From contig JAKPEE010000158.1 in assembly GCA_029552125.1 (NCBI GenBank), forward strand, positions 1 through 45,582: a DNA stretch of 45,582 nucleotides. The letters run 5' to 3'. Position numbers and translations under genes: made by a program. This stretch comes from Bacillota bacterium (GTDB taxonomy: Bacteria > Bacillota > Dethiobacteria > DTU022). The notes beneath the pieces are model-generated. The model was not told where the DNA came from. It saw only the letters and a program-made list of their open reading frames with translations, and did no database searches. Positions 1 through 8,299 of this stretch are shown piece by piece; position 1 is the stretch's first letter, and every line of letters starts with the position of its first letter.

Positions 1-87
1 AAAGAATGGGGAACCAAGCGTTATATGAGTATGAGACATCTTGAGGAACTGAGTGCCATGGATGGTTCAAAAGTAACTGCTGGTTAA
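1..87 (+). CDS. C-terminal end of an unidentified gene (partial)
   Basis: Reading from base 1 gives 28 codons and a TAA at 85-87; the gene enters from outside the window. The tail is basic then polar (KEWGTKRYMSMRHLEE...). I do not recognise the family. It converges on the minus-strand gene that ends at 126. With so little sequence the frame itself is only probable. Confidence 0.35.
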   Translation, partial: KEWGTKRYMSMRHLEELSAMDGSKVTAG

Positions 88-125
88 CTGATGCCTACCA
101 GGCGGGTAAATGAATTTGCGAAAAA

Positions 126-2609
126 TTATTGACGGTACCACTGATCCAGTTCTTTGATTAAAAAAGAAGAAGTTAAAATATCCCTGTAAAACACCTCGGA
201 TACTTTTGTGATTGTTTCCCTGGAATCGTCATAAATCTGCGGTACAACAATGTTAATTGTTTCGTCGTAAACCCTGATAAAATATTCGTTAATTAGCTCT
301 CTGATATGCTGGGCCATAAACCGGAATATGTTCATATACTGGCCCAGGGTCACGCTGGACGAGGTCAGGCTGTAGCGAAACATTTCCAGGGTGGAGTTAA
401 AGTTCTGGTTTACTACTCCGTCCAGCTCCAGCCCGTCCTTAAACTGAACCAGGACCTCGTAAATGCTATTCAGTGTTTTGGCTGAGATATACTCCAGGTT
501 AATTCCTTCAATTATTTTTACAACCAGGCGTGACGCCACCTGTTCGAGCCTATACATCAGGCCGAGGGCTTCAAATTTCGGCTCCCGATACTGCCCGTAC
601 ATGGAGGGTATACCCAGGGCGATATGCCTTTTATAATAGATGGTTTCAGTGGCTTCTGTTTTCGTTTTGTCTAAAATGATTGATTTTAACATTCTTTTAA
701 AGGCATAAACCTGCTTTAAGGCCTCATGCAGCCGGTTTTGCTCCAGCAATTCTTTGAGGTGGTTAATATCTTTATTAGCAAAAAAGCGGCTTTGCGACAA
801 AAGTCCCACCACATCGGTTACTTCAAATGAATACTTTTCCAGCAGCAGCCGGTTTAGCTGGACCAGGCAGAGCAGCCTTTTTTGATCTCTTTCTTCAGCC
901 GGATCTTGCGGTTCGTGGCTTTGGAAATAAGCGGCAAGATCATCTTCGGAAAGATTTAAGAAACCGGCAGCATCTACTTTAAAGTGTTCACATACGGCAC
1001 GCATGAGGTGGTTGATCCCAACAAAATATTCTCCTTCCAGGTTTATCGATTCGGCCACATCTTTAGGGAGTAGATGCTGTAAAGGCTCTAGTTCGCCGGT
1101 GAGCCAAAACCGGGCTACTTTATTTACCAGTTCGATATGGGTGTTGTTGCTTTCCGTATGAATCTGTTTGCGTACATAGTGAATCAGCCGGTCATTCCTG
1201 CCTGACAGCTCATCAATAACCGTACTGACATCGCGAAGCTTGCCTTCAGCTCCAATTTCATTGTAATAAACAGGAAAGAGCCTGGCCAGCTGCTTGACCT
1301 GCTTATAAACCGGGGCAATATCGGCATTGAGCAGCTTGGTAATATCACGTTGAAACAGGTCGGTATCAGAAATAAAAATACCGCCCAGCTTGAGATTGAC
1401 CACCAGGGCAGAAAGAAGTTTTTTAAAGCTATAAGGAGAAATTTCGATTAAATCGAGCCAGACCCTGATATTCTTGATATGATCCGGATTGACTTTGGTC
1501 ACCCAATCGCTGGTAATTTGCACGGGGCCGGGATAAACAAAGCCAAATTCGATCAGTTTTTGCATATAATAGGCTGTAGCCTTATCATCATTAAGGGCGG
1601 CAATTTCTTTTCCCAGGGTATAAAGGCAATCCAGGATCGTGCCGGTATGCTGATGTTTAAACTCATCAAACAGGTTAAAAATGGTGTCGATAAAATTGAA
1701 AATTTCACTCTCGCCCAGTTCGGACAGCGCATCTTTAATCAACCTGTTCAGGTCGTAAAAGAGATGTTTTTTTAGTTGAACCATGCCCGGAATATGCAGT
1801 AAAAAGAAAACATAATATATTTTTTCCAGGGATAACTCAAACTCCATGCTAAAACGGCGAAAATGGTTGGCGATATCATCAAAAAAAAGATTTGTTTCAA
1901 GGTCCGGCCAGCAGTGGGAATTTTGTATACGGGTGGCCAGTTCTTTGAAAAAATCCCGGCCGATCAATTTTACCTTTTCCCGGGAAGCAGGCTGAAAAAG
2001 CTCTGCCTTACTTTCGATCCAGCCCTCCGGATTGGTCGTTTGTTCCCAAAAGGAGCAGCACTTTAATAAAACTGTTTTAGTTAAACTGCATATCTTATCC
2101 TTGAATTCAGAAATAGTGGCAGCTTTTTTTAAATACATCCTGAAATATCCTGAATTAAGCACGTAAATAAACTCGTTTTCTTGCAGACCTTTTTCGATAA
2201 GCTCAAGGCATTTCCATACAACGGCTGCCGGAAAACCTTCTTCTTCCACAAGCTTATCGATATATTTAAACAGGGTTACCAGAAGCTGTTTATACAATTT
2301 ATCATCCAATTTTTGGCTTTGAAGCTCTTCAAACATCTGAACCAGAAAGAGCAAGGCTTCTTCAGACTCAGGCAGCGATCTGTATAGCCACAGATCGGTC
2401 AGGCTAATCCTGTGCAGGTTTTGAATGATATACTCGTAATTTGGATGCGGATGGTTGTACTCTTTGATAAATTCTTCGGTTCTCTTATGAATGCCCCAGT
2501 ATGAAGAAGATAAATTAACAAACCAGCGATGTTTTTCCGGAAGTTCAACATCATGTTTGGTCTGGGTCAAATTAGCCTCCAACGCCTCAGATTTAAAATC
2601 TGCTTCCAC
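126..2609 (-). CDS. large hypothetical helical protein, 827 aa
   Basis: The frame is open for 827 codons and starts at GTG 2609, with GAGGTGA about 6 nt upstream. The sequence is rich in Leu, Glu, Lys and Phe with regularly spaced hydrophobic residues. This suggests an all-alpha, repeat-like soluble protein. I see no signal peptide, no membrane segment, no P-loop and no Cys cluster. I do not recognise a family, and no function is assigned. It is transcribed alone: the next gene upstream on this strand (nicotinate phosphoribosyltransferase) ends at 2884, with a short AT-rich interval between. Codon use matches the surrounding genes, so it looks native rather than recently acquired. Confidence 0.85.
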   Translation of the reverse strand: MEADFKSEALEANLTQTKHDVELPEKHRWFVNLSSSYWGIHKRTEEFIKEYNHPHPNYEYIIQNLHRISLTDLWLYRSLPESEEALLFLVQMFEELQSQKLDDKLYKQLLVTLFKYIDKLVEEEGFPAAVVWKCLELIEKGLQENEFIYVLNSGYFRMYLKKAATISEFKDKICSLTKTVLLKCCSFWEQTTNPEGWIESKAELFQPASREKVKLIGRDFFKELATRIQNSHCWPDLETNLFFDDIANHFRRFSMEFELSLEKIYYVFFLLHIPGMVQLKKHLFYDLNRLIKDALSELGESEIFNFIDTIFNLFDEFKHQHTGTILDCLYTLGKEIAALNDDKATAYYMQKLIEFGFVYPGPVQITSDWVTKVNPDHIKNIRVWLDLIEISPYSFKKLLSALVVNLKLGGIFISDTDLFQRDITKLLNADIAPVYKQVKQLARLFPVYYNEIGAEGKLRDVSTVIDELSGRNDRLIHYVRKQIHTESNNTHIELVNKVARFWLTGELEPLQHLLPKDVAESINLEGEYFVGINHLMRAVCEHFKVDAAGFLNLSEDDLAAYFQSHEPQDPAEERDQKRLLCLVQLNRLLLEKYSFEVTDVVGLLSQSRFFANKDINHLKELLEQNRLHEALKQVYAFKRMLKSIILDKTKTEATETIYYKRHIALGIPSMYGQYREPKFEALGLMYRLEQVASRLVVKIIEGINLEYISAKTLNSIYEVLVQFKDGLELDGVVNQNFNSTLEMFRYSLTSSSVTLGQYMNIFRFMAQHIRELINEYFIRVYDETINIVVPQIYDDSRETITKVSEVFYRDILTSSFLIKELDQWYRQ

Positions 2610-2711
2610 AAAACATCACCTCAAATTCGATGTCAGCCGCAAGCAGGTTAGAATATCCGGCACCTGATATTCTTCGCCTTTTAGATTAAAAAAAATATTA
2701 GAGGCAAGAAG

Positions 2712-2900
2712 TTGAAAGATCTTGGGATGCCGTCTTCAAAGCCTCAATTCTATTTTATCACTTCAGATATAGATGAAAAATATGCGGAAGGTGAAATTGG
2801 TATATATACTGGTTTTAAAAAGAGAACGACAACAAAACCAATGTCTATGGTTTACTTAATGGCCCCATTGCCTGATAACTTCCTTAAATATATTTTATGA
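2712..2900 (+). CDS. doubtful short AT-rich ORF, possibly a gene fragment
   Basis: The open frame has 62 codons from TTG 2712 and stays open back to a TAG near 2684. The translation is protein-like (PQFYFITSDIDEKYAEGEIG) and clearly more AT-rich than its neighbours. It overlaps the 3' end of the convergent nicotinate phosphoribosyltransferase gene by 17 bp. There is no convincing ribosome binding site. It may be a remnant of a transferred gene rather than a working one. I do not recognise the family. Confidence 0.25.
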   Translation: MKDLGMPSSKPQFYFITSDIDEKYAEGEIGIYTGFKKRTTTKPMSMVYLMAPLPDNFLKYIL

Positions 2901-3921
2901 GCCGGGAGTTATCGGTTATGCCGGGAATGCGCCCCCGCTTGGCCACAGGCCTGCCCTCTATCTCTTTTAAATCCATGGTCATATCAATGGCCCTGGCCCC
3001 GGCAATATAACTGCCCACGCCAAATGCGTCGGCACCGGCTGTACTGAGTTCAATAATGCGCTCGGGAGTAATGCCCCCGGAAACAAAAATGCGGACATAA
3101 TCATAGCCAGCCTGGTTCAGGCGTGCTCTTACTTCCCTTACCAGAGCGGGAGTCACACCTCCCCTTTCTCCCGGTGTGTCCAATCTGACACCGTATAACC
3201 GCTCCTTTAAAACTGCAGCCACCCGCAGAGTTTCTTCAGCTTCGTCTTTAAAAGTATCCACCAGGATTATGCGTGGAGAATCAGGCGGCATGACGCGGTC
3301 GTAAAGCAATGCGGCCTCCAGCGTATCGCCGATAGCCAGGATGGCGGCGTGAGGCACAGTGCCGGCCGGCTCTTGGCCCATAAGCTTGGCCCCGAGGATA
3401 CAACTGCAGTTGCTTGCACCTCCAACGAGAGCGGCTCTCTCCATAACAGGAGCAACGGCCGGATGAACATGTCTCGCGCCAAAGCAAAAAACCGGTTTAT
3501 CTCCCGCCGCATCACGGCAGAGCCTGGCGGCGGTAGCCCAGCCGCTGGCGCTGGCCAGCATCCCCAGAATTACAGTTTCGTAGAAGCCATACTCATTATA
3601 AGGGCCGCTAAGCCGCATCACCACTTCCCTGCTCTCCATTTCATCCCCTTCACGTAAAGCCCAGAGAGAAATGCCTTTTCTAGGCTTTAGAAGTGCGGCG
3701 ACCTCCTCCGCACCGGCAAAAACCCCGCTCCTGCTGCAAAATATTTCGGCCACAGTAAAAATATCCTCGCGGCCTGCATGATGCAGAAGCTCCCTGGTAC
3801 GGATAAAGTAAACATCGGTGGTGGCCCCTGCCAGAATCTCTTCATGGGTGGCGCTATGGAATATCCGTTCTTGATCCACTGTAAATTCCTTGATATCTTG
3901 AACCCTTTTAAACTCGCGCAC
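2884..3921 (-). CDS. pncB: nicotinate phosphoribosyltransferase (short form)
   Basis: This 345-aa protein of the NAPRTase/quinolinate phosphoribosyltransferase fold joins nicotinate and PRPP to give nicotinate mononucleotide in NAD salvage. Family marks are the YNEYGFYETVILGMLAS segment, the FGARHVHPA region, the GTVPHA loop and the C-terminal phosphate-binding SGGITPERI followed by GADAFGVGS. The length fits the short bacterial and archaeal form rather than the roughly 400-480 aa enterobacterial PncB. The start is GTG 3921, only 14 bp after the stop of the nicotinamidase gene. The two genes form an operon that turns nicotinamide into NaMN in two steps. Confidence 0.88.
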   Translation of the reverse strand: MREFKRVQDIKEFTVDQERIFHSATHEEILAGATTDVYFIRTRELLHHAGREDIFTVAEIFCSRSGVFAGAEEVAALLKPRKGISLWALREGDEMESREVVMRLSGPYNEYGFYETVILGMLASASGWATAARLCRDAAGDKPVFCFGARHVHPAVAPVMERAALVGGASNCSCILGAKLMGQEPAGTVPHAAILAIGDTLEAALLYDRVMPPDSPRIILVDTFKDEAEETLRVAAVLKERLYGVRLDTPGERGGVTPALVREVRARLNQAGYDYVRIFVSGGITPERIIELSTAGADAFGVGSYIAGARAIDMTMDLKEIEGRPVAKRGRIPGITDNSRLIKYI

Positions 3922-3935
3922 AATATCGCCCCCGC

Positions 3936-4451
3936 CTAAATGACTTTTACTCCCAAAGTCTTTTCCATTTCGTGCAAAGCAAACTGGTGGGCCTGCTGGT
4001 CAAATGAGGCGACACAGTCTTTATGCACCGTAACCGTGTAATTTCTCATCCGTGCATCGGCAGCGGTATAAAGAACGCAAATCTGGGTGCACACCCCGGC
4101 CAGCTCCAGATCCGTTATACCCAGTTCCCGTAAAGTCAAATCCAGGTCAGTACCGTAAAAGGCGCTATAACGCCTCTTATAAATTAAAAAATCGCCCTTC
4201 TGCGGGGCCAGTTCTTCGACCACCTCTCCACCATATTCGCCGGCCAGGCAATGCTGTGGAAACATTTGGAATTCGGCATCACCGGGAAGGTGGCGGTCCA
4301 TGATATAAATGACCGGGTACCCCTGCGAACGCCATTCATTTAAACGTGAGGCTACATTCCTAATTACTTGCTCTGAATCCCCTATACTGAGCGCTCCATC
4401 CTCCCGTAAGAAATCATTAAGCATATCAATAATAATAAGGGCCTTAGACAT
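3936..4451 (-). CDS. pncA: nicotinamidase / isochorismatase-family cysteine hydrolase
   Basis: This 171-aa cysteine hydrolase has the nicotinamidase residue set. D9 (IIIDMLNDF), K92 (YKRRYSAF) and C125 (GVCTQICV) would form the Asp-Lys-Cys triad. D52 and H54 (MDRHLPGD) and H67 (MFPQHC, like the WPxHC of PncA) would bind the metal. It should deaminate nicotinamide to nicotinate in the cytoplasm. The next gene, a nicotinate phosphoribosyltransferase, strongly supports this substrate over isochorismate. The ATG at 4451 follows a strong AGGAGGAG site. Two genes, one salvage operon. Confidence 0.88.
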   Translation of the reverse strand: MSKALIIIDMLNDFLREDGALSIGDSEQVIRNVASRLNEWRSQGYPVIYIMDRHLPGDAEFQMFPQHCLAGEYGGEVVEELAPQKGDFLIYKRRYSAFYGTDLDLTLRELGITDLELAGVCTQICVLYTAADARMRNYTVTVHKDCVASFDQQAHQFALHEMEKTLGVKVI

Positions 4452-4715
4452 CTCTCATCTCCTCCTGGCGATAATTTATTCTAGCTTGCTTAATTCCATT
4501 GTAACAACAATTGAGCTATTTTTATATTAAAAAATTAAAAAGTTTAATGGTTAAGGAAGAAAAGTTGCCTGGAGTTGTCTTGTTAATTCTCTTCAAAAAT
4601 GCCCGATTTTGCCTGACAATTAACTGACATATTCTTGATAATTCCCTCACTTTATTTAGCTAAAATTACTGATAAGATTGTGCCTCCATCCTTTGGGATA
4701 CGGGAGTTGGAGCTA

Positions 4716-6053
4716 TTGATCCTTGTTCAGTTTTTACAAGTAATAATATTTTGTTTTGGCCTTTATTTTTTAGGTGTAACCGCGGCAGGCCTATTCAGTA
4801 TAAAGCCCTGCCGGGAACACCCCCCGCAAAAAAGGTTTGCTATTATTGTGCCCGCACACAACGAGGAGCGCGTGGTCGGTAAACTGGTACGCAACCTGAT
4901 GAGACTGGCCTATCCTTCTGATTTATATGATGTTTATGTCATTGCCGATCACTGCAGTGATAAAACGGCGGCAGCAGCCCGGGCGGAGGGCGCCACAGTA
5001 TGGGCACGCTCGGGCGGCGCAAGAGGAAAGGGTCGTTCGCTACGGGAAATCATGGCCCGGCTGGGTTTTACCGTACCGGGAGCCAGCCGCTACGATGCCG
5101 CTGTAATTATTGATGCCGACAACCTGGTGGCCCTGAATTTTCTGCAGGTTATGAATAACCGCCTTCTGGAAGGAGAAAAGCTGATTCAGTGCTTCATTGA
5201 TGCAAAAAACCCCAATGATAGCTGGGTCACCGCGGTTTTTACTGTTAACTTCTGGATAAACAACCGCTTTATCCTCCAATCCCGCTGCAATCTAGGCTTG
5301 AGCTCTCTCACGGCCGGTACGGGAGTATGCATCTCCCGGGAAGTGCTCGAAAAAACCGGGTGGTCCACGGTAACTATCACCGAAGACCTGGAATTTGCCA
5401 TCCAGGCACTCACCCATGGCTTCCGCGCCACATTTGCCCCGGAAACACGGGTCTATGATGAAAAACCGCTTGATTTCAAAGCAGCCTGTATTCAGAGATT
5501 GCGCTGGGCCAGAGGGCAGCTTAACGTGGCCATGCGCTATGCGCCCCGCCTTCTGGCAGCGGGGTTAATTAAAGGTGATCTGGCCAGGTTTGAGGGGGGG
5601 CTGCGCCTGCTGCAGTTACCGGTCGTTGCCCTGGGGACAATTATGGCTTTACTGGCATTAATTCAACCTGATCTCTTCCGCGATACTTCGCTTTACTATC
5701 AACTGGGGCGGCAATTTCCCCCGGCGGCAATATTTTTAGCTGCCTTACCTTATCTTTTACCGCTGTTTGCCCTGGTCCTTGACAGGCTGCCCTTAAAACC
5801 TTTCCGCTATTTCTTTTTATACCCCGTTTTTTATTTAAGCTGGATCGGATTAATTATTTACGCCATTTTCACCTTCCGCAAGCAAAAATGGGAGCCTTCC
5901 CACCATACCCGGGATCTGGAGTACTATCACCTGCAAATGACGCCTGTATCATCGCTTACCCGGCGGAGATACAAGCCCCGGCAGGCCGGCCTGGAAAAAT
6001 ATAAAAGTACCAAGCCGGGACAACATCCCGCACATTCTGTTACAATAGAATAA
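4716..6053 (+). CDS. membrane glycosyltransferase, GT2 family
   Basis: This processive-type family 2 glycosyltransferase has one N-terminal membrane helix, a cytoplasmic GT-A domain and three or four C-terminal helices. In the longer reading from TTG 4635 (472 aa) the motifs are VPAHNEE at 72-78, the DxD-like IIDADN around 158-163, TEDLE 249-253 and the QxxRW motif QRLRW 287-291. I placed the start at TTG 4716 because it follows GGGAGTTGGAG, while TTG 4635 has no site. GTG 4680 is a third option. It is related to cellulose/hyaluronan synthase-type enzymes and probably uses a UDP-sugar; the product cannot be told. A two-component system follows 23 bp downstream, possibly in the same transcript. 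Confidence 0.85.
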   Translation: MILVQFLQVIIFCFGLYFLGVTAAGLFSIKPCREHPPQKRFAIIVPAHNEERVVGKLVRNLMRLAYPSDLYDVYVIADHCSDKTAAAARAEGATVWARSGGARGKGRSLREIMARLGFTVPGASRYDAAVIIDADNLVALNFLQVMNNRLLEGEKLIQCFIDAKNPNDSWVTAVFTVNFWINNRFILQSRCNLGLSSLTAGTGVCISREVLEKTGWSTVTITEDLEFAIQALTHGFRATFAPETRVYDEKPLDFKAACIQRLRWARGQLNVAMRYAPRLLAAGLIKGDLARFEGGLRLLQLPVVALGTIMALLALIQPDLFRDTSLYYQLGRQFPPAAIFLAALPYLLPLFALVLDRLPLKPFRYFFLYPVFYLSWIGLIIYAIFTFRKQKWEPSHHTRDLEYYHLQMTPVSSLTRRRYKPRQAGLEKYKSTKPGQHPAHSVTIE

Positions 6054-6076
6054 AATATCGGGAGAGGACATTTCCA

Positions 6077-6772
6077 GTGAGACAGCCTGTTATTCTGGTA
6101 ATCGAGGATGACCGCCATATCCTGGAGCTGCTGAAAGTCTGCCTGGGACAGGAAGGATACAAGGTGGTTACCGAAGAAAACGGCATCCAGGGATTAGCCA
6201 GGGCCAAACAGGGCGGATGGGATTTGATCATTCTGGATCTAATGCTGCCGGGTATGGATGGCCTCACCATCTGCAAGGAACTTTCGGCCAAAGACTTTTC
6301 TGTCCCCATTTTGATCCTCACCGCAAAAGGGGAAGAATTTGACCGCGTTTTGGGGCTTAAACTGGGGGCTGATGATTACGTGGTTAAGCCGTTCAGTCCC
6401 CGCGAACTTGCCGCCAGGGTAGAAGCGATCTTGCGGCGGGTGGGCAAAACCGCTTCCGCCCTGGAAGAAATTCAATTTAGTGAACTGAGAATCAATCCTT
6501 CCCTGCGCGTCACCACTATAAATGACAACAAAGTTCTACTGACTCCCAAAGAATTTGACATCCTTTATTTGCTCGCTTCCCATCCTGGAAGAGTCTTCAC
6601 CAGGGATGAACTGCTGAACCGGATCTGGGGATTTGATTATCTCGGCGGCAGCCGGGCCATCGATGAGCATATTAAGAATATACGCCAAAAAATTAAGGAA
6701 GCGGGCGCACATTATACTTATATCCAGACCGTTTGGGGCGTGGGTTATAAATTTGAGGAGCTGGCGCCATGA
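6077..6772 (+). CDS. response regulator, OmpR/PhoB family
   Basis: The 231-aa protein has a receiver domain (about 5-118) and a winged-helix DNA-binding domain (about 130-228). The acidic pocket is E10-D11-D12, the phosphoacceptor D54 (LDLMLPGMDG), with T82 and K104 (VVKPF) as conserved switch residues. The C-terminal LTPKEFDILYLLASHPGRVF and YIQTVWGVGYKF are typical of the PhoB class. The start is GTG 6077 behind GGGAGAGG. Its stop overlaps the ATG of the kinase gene (ATGA), so the pair is translationally coupled. Regulated genes are not evident from the sequence. Confidence 0.95.
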   Translation: MRQPVILVIEDDRHILELLKVCLGQEGYKVVTEENGIQGLARAKQGGWDLIILDLMLPGMDGLTICKELSAKDFSVPILILTAKGEEFDRVLGLKLGADDYVVKPFSPRELAARVEAILRRVGKTASALEEIQFSELRINPSLRVTTINDNKVLLTPKEFDILYLLASHPGRVFTRDELLNRIWGFDYLGGSRAIDEHIKNIRQKIKEAGAHYTYIQTVWGVGYKFEELAP

Positions 6773-8274
6773 GCCTTTTTCCCTTGAAACGCTTCTATGC
6801 CAGGCTTATGCTCAGCTACCTGATGGTAACAGTAGCGGTACTCGGGGTCATCGGTATTATTTTTATTACCCTGATGGAAAGATATTTTTTTAGTGTTGAA
6901 GGATGGCAACTGATCAGCCGGGGCGAAAGGGCGGGGGCCCTGCTCCAGGAACCGCTGCAGCAGCAGGATATTTTCGCCCTGAAACAGATTATTACAACGC
7001 TGGCCTTTTCTTATGATGCTTATCTCGTGGTGACAGATAAAGATGGAACCATACTGGCTGATTCCGGATCGGAGCCGGACCGGCTCGGGTTGAGCGTAGA
7101 ACAAAGCGAAGTGGAACATGTTCTCTCGGGAAACGTGATTACGAAGCAAATTACAGGGCCGGAATTTAACAGCCTCTTCTACATGGCGCCGATATACGAA
7201 CCAGGATTCAATCCTGACGATATGCGTGAAAATGAAGACGACTCTGTGGACAGTACCGGCCATGTGATCGGCTCACTGGCGATTAGCATTCCCCTTGGGC
7301 CCATCGCCGGCACTATCGCAGGGGTTACCCGGCTGGGCATTTATGCCGCTTTAGGGGCAGTGGTCCTGGCAGCATTAATCGGCTACTCGCTTTCACGGCG
7401 GATCTCCAGGCCGGTGGAAGAAATGAGCCGGGTAGCCCTGGAGTTATCCCGCGGCCGCTTTGATCTAAGAGTGACCAGTAGCGGCGGTGATGAACTGGGG
7501 CAGCTGGCAGATACCCTCAACTATGCTGTAGACCGCGTGGCTGAAACGATCGAGCAGCAAAGGCGCATCGTCAAGCAACAAAGAGACTTTATCTCCGACA
7601 TATCTCATGAATTCAGGGCACCTCTAACTTCGCTGCGCGGTTTTCTGGAATTAATGCGCAGCGGTAAAATAAACCCCCAGGAGCAAAAAAAATATCTTGA
7701 GATTATGCATGCCGACGCACTGCATTTAAGCCATCTGGTACAGGATCTACTTGATCTTTCAAACCTGGAAACGCAACAGATTACCTTGAATCTAGAAGCG
7801 CAGCGCCCCGAATTACTATTAAAGGAATCGTTACGCCATTTGCAATTATCGGCCGCTGCCAAAGAAATTATCATCGAAATGCAAGAAGCAGAAGATTTAC
7901 CCGCTGTAGTCGTGGATGCCAACCGTTTCTATCAGGTTATTGTTAACCTGGTCGGTAACGCCATCCGTTTCAGCCCTCCCGGCGGGGTTATTACTGTAAG
8001 GGCAGAACCTGACGGTTCCCAGGTAAAATTTAGCGTTACCGACTGCGGCGAAGGCATCCCCGAAGCGGAGTTGCCCTTTATCTGGGAACGCTTTTATAAG
8101 GTTGATAAAGCGCGGACGCGCACAGATAACGGATCAGGCCTGGGGCTGGCTATCGTCCGCCAGATTGTAGAGATGCACGGCGGACGCGTAGCCGTAGAAA
8201 GTACTCCCGGCAAAGGTTCAACCTTCAGCTTCTGGCTACCGGCGGAAAAATGGACGCAGGAGACCGCTAACTAA
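6769..8274 (+). CDS. sensor histidine kinase (HAMP, HisKA, HATPase)
   Basis: This 501-aa membrane kinase is the partner of the preceding regulator. TM1 is at about 13-36. An extracytoplasmic sensor region of about 150 residues follows, with an acidic stretch near 215-240 of the coding path before TM2 (about 189-208). HAMP then leads to the H-box DISHEFRAPLTSLRGF with phosphoacceptor H280, the N-box around N397 and the G2 box GSGLGLAIV from G455. All catalytic boxes are intact. The architecture is like PhoR/WalK/ResE without a PAS domain. The stimulus is unknown. It converges with the glycogen phosphorylase gene, leaving only 25 bp between stops. Confidence 0.95.
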   Translation: MSLFPLKRFYARLMLSYLMVTVAVLGVIGIIFITLMERYFFSVEGWQLISRGERAGALLQEPLQQQDIFALKQIITTLAFSYDAYLVVTDKDGTILADSGSEPDRLGLSVEQSEVEHVLSGNVITKQITGPEFNSLFYMAPIYEPGFNPDDMRENEDDSVDSTGHVIGSLAISIPLGPIAGTIAGVTRLGIYAALGAVVLAALIGYSLSRRISRPVEEMSRVALELSRGRFDLRVTSSGGDELGQLADTLNYAVDRVAETIEQQRRIVKQQRDFISDISHEFRAPLTSLRGFLELMRSGKINPQEQKKYLEIMHADALHLSHLVQDLLDLSNLETQQITLNLEAQRPELLLKESLRHLQLSAAAKEIIIEMQEAEDLPAVVVDANRFYQVIVNLVGNAIRFSPPGGVITVRAEPDGSQVKFSVTDCGEGIPEAELPFIWERFYKVDKARTRTDNGSGLGLAIVRQIVEMHGGRVAVESTPGKGSTFSFWLPAEKWTQETAN

Positions 8275-8299
8275 ATAATGTGCCCCCATCGCCGCGGCC

